A stretch of DNA of 64,000 nucleotides from Heliopora coerulea (taxonomy: Eukaryota > Cnidaria > Anthozoa > Scleralcyonacea > Helioporidae), in the NCBI GenBank assembly GCA_030142905.1, contig JASJOG010000067.1, positions 1,116,001 to 1,180,000 of the forward strand, read 5' to 3'. Of this stretch, positions 1 through 64,000 are shown piece after piece. The position numbers and the translations under genes were made by a program. The notes beneath the pieces are model-generated. The model saw only the letters and a program-made list of their open reading frames with translations, had not been told where the DNA came from and did no database searches. How positions within the stretch are numbered: the stretch's first letter is position 1; every line of letters starts with the position of its first letter.

Positions 1-545
1 AAAAAATTAATCCATTGGTTTTGTTTTACAATTTGTACGAAGAATGCTTGGACATTATTTCTGGAACTCGAAAAAGTCATGATTTTAGAACATGCCATTA
101 TTTCTGGAACTCAAAAATGTCGTGATTTTAAAACATGCCATTTTTTGAAATATCAGAAAAGTCGATAAATGAAATGTTTAGAAATCAAGATTTGACGCGC
201 AATTGCTTAATAAAATTAACTTTGAATTATAGAAAATTAATTTAGAGACTTTGTTTTACAATGTGGACGAACAACTCTTGGAAATCTTTTCTGGAAATAG
301 AAAAAGATATGATTTTAAAACGCGTCATTTACGAAATATCAATAGAGCTGATACATGAAATGTTTCGAAGATTAATCGAGACTTGGTGCGGAATTGCTTA
401 ATAAAATTAACTTTCAGTTATAGAAAATTAATTTAATGTGTTCGTTTTAAAATCTATACAAAGACTTCTTGGAAATCTTTCCAGGAAATAGAAAGAGTCA
501 TGATTTTAAAACGTCTCATTTTTGAAATATTAGCAGAGCTGATAT
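1..545. repeat. About 190-bp tandem repeat (three diverged units)
   Basis: Units share TTTTGTTTTACAAT, TCTTGGAAATCTTT, GAAAGAGTCATGATTTTAAAA and TGCTTAATAAAATTAACTTT; equivalent points near 233 and 424 give a period of about 191. The first unit has an internal duplication of about 48 bp (TTATTTCTGGAACTC twice). Confidence 0.8.
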
Positions 546-647
546 TATTCTCTTGACCCTTACCATGAATCTCATATAATTTTAATTTTAGGATTTTTAA
601 TTTAGTTTTAATTAGTGAAACCCAACGGATTTAGTGAAGAATTAATC

Positions 648-704
648 AGATTAAACTACTCACTTTACTGTACAGTTTGTACAGTAAAGTGAGTAGTTTA
701 ATCT
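648..704. repeat. Perfect 27-bp hairpin just 3' of the stop codon
   Basis: Arms 648-674 and 678-704 are exact reverse complements with a 3-base loop. A third partial copy (GTGAGTAGTTTAATCT) lies at 721-736. On the minus strand this is about 80-140 nt after the stop, in the likely 3' UTR. An ATTAAA poly(A)-like hexamer lies inside it. Confidence 0.85.
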
Positions 705-782
705 ACAGTAGTGATAATAAGTGAGTAGTTTAATCTGAGTTCGACACTGAGCATCTCAGCGCATTACAAAAATTTTTTAACA

Positions 783-57089
<56,307 letters not shown>

Positions 57090-57144
57090 CTAAAACGACG
57101 TAGGAAAATATCTTTAAAGTTTGCACCGAGAAGACTATCGATAA

Positions 57145-57560
57145 AACACTAACAAATCGACCAACTGCTGCACACAGTTGGTTTGTCAGTACTGTATAAT
57201 TTTGATGCGCTGGTTTGTCAGTGGTGTATCAGTTTGATATGTTGGCATGTAAGTGTTCTATTAGTGTGACAAGTTGGTTTATCAGTGTTGTATTAGTTTC
57301 ATATGTTGGTCTATCAGTGCTGAATCAGTTTCATATGTTGGTTTGTCAGTGTTGTATCAATTTTATGTTGGTTTATCAGTGTTGTATCAGTTTCATATGT
57401 TGGTTTGTCAGTGGTGTATCTGTTTCATATGTCAGTTTGTCAATACTGTATCAGTTTGATATGTTAGTTAGTCAGCACTGTATCAGGTTGATACATTGGT
57501 TTGTGAGTACTAAATCACTTTGATGTGCTGGTTTGTCAGCGCTGGGTCAGCTTGACATGC
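57145..57560. repeat. About 32-bp minisatellite
   Basis: Units TTGGTTTGTCAGTGTTGTAT plus CAGTTTCATATG recur about 12 times with drift. Frames through it are Val/Ser/Phe-rich repeat translations. Confidence 0.85.
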
Positions 57561-60500
57561 AGCAACTTTCGGAACAGACCTTATACATAAAGTCTGAGTC
57601 AAAGCGGACGTTTTTGCGTGAGCAGGTAAACGTATGAACCTGGTTGCCTTTACCTTTCAGTCCGGCTGGCAGGAAGACGAACTAGCAAAGAAGAAAAACA
57701 AAATTCGAGCAATGTTTATTCATATAAAAAGAAGATACTGGAATGACTATTTAACGATCATTCGTCGAAGGCTAAGTGAGTAGTGAGTATTCACTCACTA
57801 AGCCTCAGGCGATTGATTGTTTGATTATGATTAACAAATGATTATTTGGAACAAAAAGGTGAAAGAGTTGTTTTAAAAATTCCCAGTAACATTTTCAAAT
57901 CTTGCCACCATTTTGCATTGATGAAGGACTTTGGTGAAGATACATATTGAATTACAAATGCATGTTTTTCAAGTTATAAACCTCAGCCCAAGCGATTTTT
58001 TCCTACTTTGAACCTTTATTGAGGAACATGATTAAATTGATAATATATTCGTTAAGACGTGCTGAGGACATGCATGTTTGTTACATCAATTTAATCACTG
58101 GTTTCTCAGTTTTTAATATTTCCTGAACCGCCGACCAGGGTTTAAATATGGCCTCTAAACAAATTTCCTCCTCCTAAAACACCAGACAACACACCGTATC
58201 CAATAAAAAACTACACTTAGAATTTGGCATAACTAACCAATATAACGAAGACCATGTCCGAAGGTTTCACCTTTATCGCCGCACAAGATGACGACATTCC
58301 TCAATCCTCCACAAGATAGTCACAGGCTGTTCGGGAGTTGGAAACACCTGCCACAAATTATAAAAGGAAACAAATAAATTCTAATGGTCGGAAAATACAA
58401 ACAAAGTCAAGGTACCTGAACTTTCAAAATTACCCAATAATAAAGTTATATTATTCTAAAGAGAAACGAACTATAGGATCAAATCAAATCCGCCACACTT
58501 CACGCGAACGAAACATTCAATACATTAGTTAAAGAAAAGAAGTTCGACTTCCAGCTTTCAAAAAACCTGAGGAAGCTGCGAAAGTTTCAAGTCGGGATAA
58601 AAAACCCCCCATAACATTAATTATTAAAATAGTATTTCAAAGATTTCACCGAGAACAACCAGTTGTGTTTCATCGATGCTGAACATTTTGTGTTGAAATA
58701 ACGATGAACAATATTTTAAATGACATGCAATTTTGTTGTAAACTTTTTCAGCCAACGAGGCGGTAAAATCGAGAGGGATGTTTACGATTGTATATGGTTA
58801 GGTTTTGGTATCAATATCACGGGCATCAATCTCAAGTGGAATTTTCAAAGACATTGAAATGAAACCCTTTGCCGCTCGCAAGAACGTGTCCATTCAGTAC
58901 GCTCGAAACTTTTCTTAACTTGAAATCATTGTTCTACTCAAGGCTCGCGCTTTCCTGTAGGACGGCTTGTCTCAATGAACCAGAAGAAAACTGGTACGTC
59001 GAAAGATTGACAAGGAGCTATAATGTGGTGATATTCTAAGCAAAGCTTGGCTCCCAATACAGAAAAACAGCAGCAATTTTTGATGTTATTACAACATCGA
59101 GCGATGAAAACAAGACATTGTGAACCACTTGAAATAGCAAAGACCACGCCAAAAGCAAAGAAGGAAATGAATAAAAAACCGTAATAAAAGAGAAGGAAAT
59201 ATCTGACAACAGTCGGTCCACGCAAACCTCAAACACTTTCTTGGTACAAGACTCACAGTAGGTTACTGTATGAATTTGTTACGTAATCCTGCAAAAAGAA
59301 ATGTGAAAATCATAACAGCAAAGAGGCCCTAATTACAGCTTCACCTTGTAACCTAATTTAAGTAGTTCAAAAAGTTTGTTGATAATTCATAACGAAAACA
59401 CAAAAGAATATCATCAGACCCTTCTTTAAATATGATAAAACACGCTTGCTGTTTTTGAGAAACTTTTCGTCACTTTGTGCTGTTCAACCAACATTAATTG
59501 TCCAACTTACTCAGGGTTGTCAAAAAGATTTAACGTAGAACGAAATTAAACAACAGCAGATGGCTAATCGGGCCGAACGCCCACTGCACGACGAAGAAAG
59601 CGCACAAAATCACGCGAAAGGAACAAACCGTTTTCCCCAACGATTTGCTGCCGACGAAATTCTCAAAGTTGTCAGCATCACCGCGTATTGCTGGCGTTTT
59701 TTGACAATTCAGGTCACATCGCTAGTGAAAGCATAAAATGGCTGCTTTTTAATGCCGTTTAAAAGGATTCAAGTTAGACGGCTTGTCGGGGCTAGAATAC
59801 TCCAGGTGTGTCGTGTTTTACGAAATGATTTCGTGGGGAACTTCAACGCAAGTTTGTACGGCATTCTGGGTGACGAAAGTATTTCTTATAACATAATCTT
59901 ACGATTAAAAGAGGATGAAAATTTCAGTCTTGGCTGAATTTTCGAAATTTTAGCCTCGTTGGCTGGGTTGAAGTTCTCCATGCAATGAACTGAATTCTCC
60001 TTGAACCCAACACGACACAACTGCTCGTTTATCAAATATCACAGAAGACATCACTTCACGTACCTGTACGTTTCTTTTCTTGGATGGGAGACTAATTTAT
60101 CTGAGAAAATTTAATTAAAATTTAAGTTTAGCAAATATTAACACGCTCGTCTAGGGTGTACACTATTTCTATCATACGAAATCAAGCTGACATTTTCCAT
60201 ATAAAGCATGTATAAGCCAATGTAAGTCAGTTGTAATGACATCGCCAACTTCAACACGAAGGCTGACACCTCATACACAGTGAAGTTGAACTAACAAACA
60301 CAAACAACTTGATATATTACTTCATTCTTCAAAAGCTATCTTGTAAAAGATGTATTAACAAAGTTACTCTATTTCAGTATCAATCTGAAATTTATGTTAA
60401 AAACTTTCCACCTTCTTAGTTTCCTTCTAAAAGTTTCCAAAGTTAATCCAGAACAACCTTTCAGAAACAACGTAATGTAGTCCAGTCAACCACGGAACAC

Positions 60501-61805
60501 CTGTGCGGTTTGTCCACAAACAGTCGCGTAGTCAGGAATTTTAAAGTGGGTTGGGGGTGGGCAGGGAAGATTTTAGACACATGTACCGACAAGATGTTAG
60601 CAATGTACCAAAAAATATTATGGAAAAATTGAAGTTAACCCAACCGAGGTATGAGAAACTTGAAATTCGTTAAAGGAATAAACTATTTCTACTTTGTAAG
60701 CTCTGGGTGGTGTAATGATATTAAACTTCGAAAATGATTCGGAAAAGTAAGCACATCACGCGGGCTGTGATATGTACTAACGTATCTTCTTTCTCGGTTA
60801 TCACCGCTACCACAACCACTTTGTCCTGAGTGTTGACAGGATCTGTCATTTTTGTCGGTTGAAAAACAACAAAACAGAATTCCTTACGAATATTTTGTAT
60901 TGAACGTCTTTCCCGTACTTAGCTTTCGTCGGAGCTTATCTAACAAATTTTTAAATCGATAATTGAAACGCAAACAGAATCCATGACAGACAGGCTTAAT
61001 GTACCGACAAATGTACTGGATGTACGGACAGACCTAGTCAGGACGAAAAGTGGAGGGCAACTGCCCCCCTGCTCCCTCCCCTTGGCTACGCTAATGTCCA
61101 CAAATCGATAATGAAGCCACAAATAATTTTAAACCGTCGCCGCTTACTTACCTTTTTCACTGCTAGTACACGCAGTATTTAAGATAAGAAAAATTTTTTG
61201 GTTTGTTTTTCGAACGCCGTTTCATTAATGTGCCGTACTCAATGCGTGACGGAACTTTGAACAGGGATCGAACGGTGTCAAGATCAATGAGGACCGACTG
61301 TCATTTAATTTGGAGCAGGTTCTTTTAGAAAGCATCACAGACGATGAAGACAACATATAAGATCTTGGAGGAAGGGCACTATAGTTAGGCGGTGTGGAAA
61401 GATACGAGACCGGTCGTCTGACACTAATTCTCCGTCGAAGGGAGACTAAAATTGGTCTAACTGGACAGTATGGCAACTTGTGTTCTCAATCATAATCCTC
61501 AGCAGCAGGCAGTAAGCGTTTTATATTGCTGAAATATAAAGAAATAAGAAAACTTAAAAATAGCTAATTCAGTGTAGATTACTTTAAAGTAAACGTGTAT
61601 TCATGATTTTCATTCACGAATTGTGGTGTTCAATTAAAACGAACAAGCAAGTGTCGAGCGAGTAACTTTAGTCATATATCACAACAAATGAATAAAAACC
61701 ATACAAAGCATTGACTACGATGTAATTTGTCTAATATAAAAGCACGAAAGTGTTAAAGTTGACTATATAATGAGACCAATGTTACCTTATTGCATTCACG
61801 AACGG
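57561..61805. other. Upstream region with no confident gene
   Basis: I see no exon with family similarity. A CpG-rich patch lies at about 59560-59720. Weak GT-AG candidates exist (see rejected items). It may be an intron or the promoter region of the polycystin-like gene. Confidence 0.5.
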
Positions 61806-62115
61806 ATTGTCTTCGTCAAATTTGTGCATTGCTGGCAGTATGAACTTGTCTTCTTCATTAGTTCACATGAGAATTATTCCAAATACGATTCTCGTTTACT
61901 GTACTTTCCTTATACTGTTCTTTGACAATTTATACAGTTGCCAAAACATTAAAATCCTCAGCTTAAAGCCAGTTTGCCTCAAGGCAACTTAATGTTTCGG
62001 CGGGAAAAACGTTGGCCAATGAGAATGTTGATACGTACGACCAATCAGATCGCGGAGACAATACTTTTTCGCTAATGAAAAAAAAAATAACCATACGACC
62101 AATCATAGCTTTTTT
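61806..62115. repeat. Dispersed repeat with CCAAT and E2F-like motifs, copy 2
   Basis: This matches 55380-55700: TTATACAGTTGCC, AAACATTAAAATCCTCAGC and CGGCGGGAAAAACGTTGGCC in the same order. Confidence 0.7.
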
Positions 62116-62621
62116 AATTTCAAGTGCACGACTTTTATTTGCACCGTTCGTCACGCGGTCCTCTCAATGCTTGTAATAATAATAATAAAAGAAATACGTT
62201 AAATGTTCTTAAACTGTTATTGAAACCAATTTAAGTTTGCGAAACGTTATCCTTACATGCACCGTCGCCACACTGAGAGAAGAGGAAAAATGGAGGTGAG
62301 AAGAAATTGAAATGTGATGCAGAAGAAACATGTCGAAAATAAACCACAAGCAGCATATTACCAACGGTAATTTCCACGTCATATTAAGTGAGAAACATTT
62401 CACTCTAAACAGGATCACAGCACCAGAAATCATGGAATGGACACAGTCTACAAGTGACCTCAATATCAGCTTACCTTTGTAATTGATGGCAGATTCATCG
62501 GAAAGAAAAACTCCAGGAATAATGATGAAGATACGCGTTGAAGATTAAAAAGCGGTGAAGAAGTTGGAAACCTCAGACCTGCCAACCCAGACAGGCAGAC
62601 TCGCTTGTGCTTCTTCGTGAT

Positions 62622-62791
62622 CCAGTTCGTCTGGTGGACCAGGAAAAATAGTCCAAATTAATGAGTCAGTGTTTGCGTACAAAGTCAAATATGATCGAGG
62701 GAGAGAACCAACAATAGAACTTTGGGTGTCGGGAATGGAAGACCCATCGTATTCAAAATGTAACTTACAGGACATACTTATGACAAGTTAA
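62622..62791 (+). pseudogene. Merlin/ISXO2-type transposase fragment
   Basis: The plus-strand frame reads SGGPGKIVQINESVFAYKVK then YDRGREPTIELWVSGMEDP and ends in a stop at 62789-62791. GGPGK.V.I.ES.F....KY.RGR......WV.G is the core of ISXO2-like DDE transposases (Merlin in animals), with Asn in place of the first catalytic Asp. Only about 57 codons survive. Confidence 0.7.
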
Positions 62792-63149
62792 CATGAGATT
62801 TTTTCCGATGGAAAATCATTTCCTGTGGATATTGACTCTCAGTTACAAAATTACTATCACCTGCAAATGAACTTAAACATCTGCAAAACTACACAGACTG
62901 TTGTTATCGTGAGAGACAGACAATTTTTCAAACCTTGTGGCATAGCATCATCCAAGGCGGAATAAGTGATTCGAATGGTCTGGAGTTGGCACACACGTAC
63001 ACTGTACTTATTGTTCACTCTAAGAATGACATTTCAGCAACTTGGGCATCAACAACTGGGGAACTCAGGGGCAGTGGAGTAACCTGAATTTTTCTTTCAG
63101 GAGCTAATGTCCTACCATGATGGCCCAGCAGCCAATTACTAAAGACTGA

Positions 63150-63420
63150 AAGGCATTTAATTGGCACCACAGTCCGCCGCTCTACCTGTTGAGCTATCGA
63201 GTCCACAGGGATTGGAGGCGAGTTTTTATCCAACTTAAGTGCACGAAATATTCTCGCGACAACTTAACGTTTATCCTTGAGAGGATGTGCAGTGTTTCAA
63301 TTCTATTTCAGAATCATCCTCAGAGATACATGAACAGGCATTTTTCATGATAATCTGACACTGCTGAAGTCAACTGAAAAATGTCGACTCGAGCGGGATT
63401 TGAACTCGCACCTTCGGGAT
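63150..63420 (-). mobile_element. Split tRNA-like SINE pieces
   Basis: On the minus strand, a T-arm GCGAGTTCAAATCCCGC (63380-63405) comes before a D-arm ATAGCTCAACAGGTAGAGCG (63172-63197), the reverse of the tRNA order. They are 180 bp apart, as if from two tandem SINE copies. Confidence 0.45.
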
Positions 63421-64000
63421 GTCGATACAGTTTCCCTTCCTCACTCAAATATGTCATACCACCCCAAGTCCAGGTAGCAACTGAATAATCCTGTTCATCA
63501 AATCTCCAAATTCATCGAGTAATCTCCGAGTGATTCTCCTGAAAATGAATTATCCACCATTTTTATAATAACTACCTGTAGGAAACTTGTGTAATTTTTT
63601 TTGTAATCCATTTCTCAACCATAATTGAGCGCAAGTCAAGCAAATGGGTCGATCTTGAAATGCCAAGTGGGCACATGCTCTCTGTGGTAGTTTTGGTTAT
63701 ATGTGAACGCATCTCAATGAAACCAAACAATATAATGGTTTGGGTGAACAGCCGGGCAGATCCAGAATTTGGAGAAAGGGGAGGCACAAAATTTTTACAA
63801 ATTCATGCCATCACATGGCATTTTGGTGGAAGAATTTTTATGCTACTGTGGTTTTCAGTATCTTTTGAATTTAAAATTCTCCCACTAGCTCTTTTCTTTG
63901 CTGTTTGTTCTGGTTCTCTTGGAAAATAGATAGACATCAATCTTCTTGGTAGTGGACATTTTTAATGCTTGTGTTTTGTAACCAAGTATTAACGTCATAT
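63421..64000. other. No gene seen
   Basis: The right edge holds AT-rich unique sequence. Short open frames lack recognisable motifs or good splice context. Confidence 0.5.

Noticed and set aside
58238..58306. Possible 69-bp exon (LRNVVILCGDKGETFGHGLR) upstream of the first F5/8C
   Set aside because: The GTTAGT donor and phase 1 fit, but the acceptor (GTGGAG) has a poor pyrimidine tract and the peptide has no family match.
58938..59225. Hydrophobic minus-strand frame (RYFLLFYYGFLFISFFAF) looking like a signal peptide
   Set aside because: No ATG: the frame opens after a stop with TTG, and no good donor of the right phase follows.
59752..59937. Plus-strand 61-codon ATG frame beside a CpG-rich patch
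   Set aside because: No recognisable domain or splice context; too short to support.
62257..62382. ATG-initiated hydrophobic frame MTWKLPLVICCLWFIF with GTAAGG donor
   Set aside because: Phase 0 does not join to the phase-1 exon at 57089, and a perfect acceptor-like tract (TTTTTCCTCTTCTCTCAG) lies inside it, so its role is unclear.

Overview
The window is an intron-rich, AT-rich animal genomic segment. Long introns with canonical GT-AG borders, many small foldback elements and MITEs, tRNA-derived SINEs, and a polycystin-1-type receptor-channel carrying F5/8C (discoidin) and EGF arrays all suggest a cnidarian, most likely an anthozoan such as a stony coral. The genus cannot be fixed from sequence alone.

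Nearly everything from 783 to 57089 is one very large gene on the minus strand. I could place 51 coding exons. Every junction was checked for GT-AG borders and codon phase, and together they give a continuous frame of about 13.46 kb (about 4,490 codons) ending in a stop at 783-785. Read from N to C terminus (right to left) the protein has: F5/8C, EGF, F5/8C, EGF, EGF; two tandem copies of a six-cysteine two-exon module that I do not recognise; F5/8C, F5/8C, EGF; five further alternations of F5/8C and EGF; one last EGF; PKD-like folds; a REJ region; a GAIN-type region ending in an intact GPS motif; the first membrane helix; a PLAT/LH2 domain; and ten more helices with the extracellular polycystin (TOP) domain and a PKD-channel pore that keeps an LGD filter-like motif. 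This describes a huge, probably self-cleaving adhesion/lectin-type receptor fused to a TRPP-like channel. The true first exon (signal peptide) was not found and may lie in 57.1-64 kb or beyond the window.

Layout. 0-0.8 kb: tandem repeat and a perfect hairpin just 3' of the stop. 0.8-7.8 kb: channel, PLAT and GPS exons, with SINEs and a pogo-like MITE in introns. 9-22 kb: GAIN, REJ and PKD-like exons. 22-42 kb: six EGF+F5/8C units, about 3 kb each, whose introns are also related to one another. 43-50 kb: an extra F5/8C and the duplicated six-cysteine module. 50-57 kb: three EGF and two F5/8C modules, the two F5/8C being recent duplicates. 57-64 kb: no confident gene; minisatellite, a repeat copy with CCAAT/E2F-like motifs, and a Merlin/ISXO2-type transposase remnant on the plus strand.

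The introns hold an unusually rich set of small mobile elements: five copies of a MITE built from TTTCACATGTGAAA palindromes, two pogo/Tigger-like MITEs with TA duplications, tRNA-headed SINEs arranged as palindromes, a Penelope-like GIY-YIG remnant inside long inverted repeats, a LINE 3' end with a GAA tail, and near-perfect foldbacks that recur beside EGF exons.
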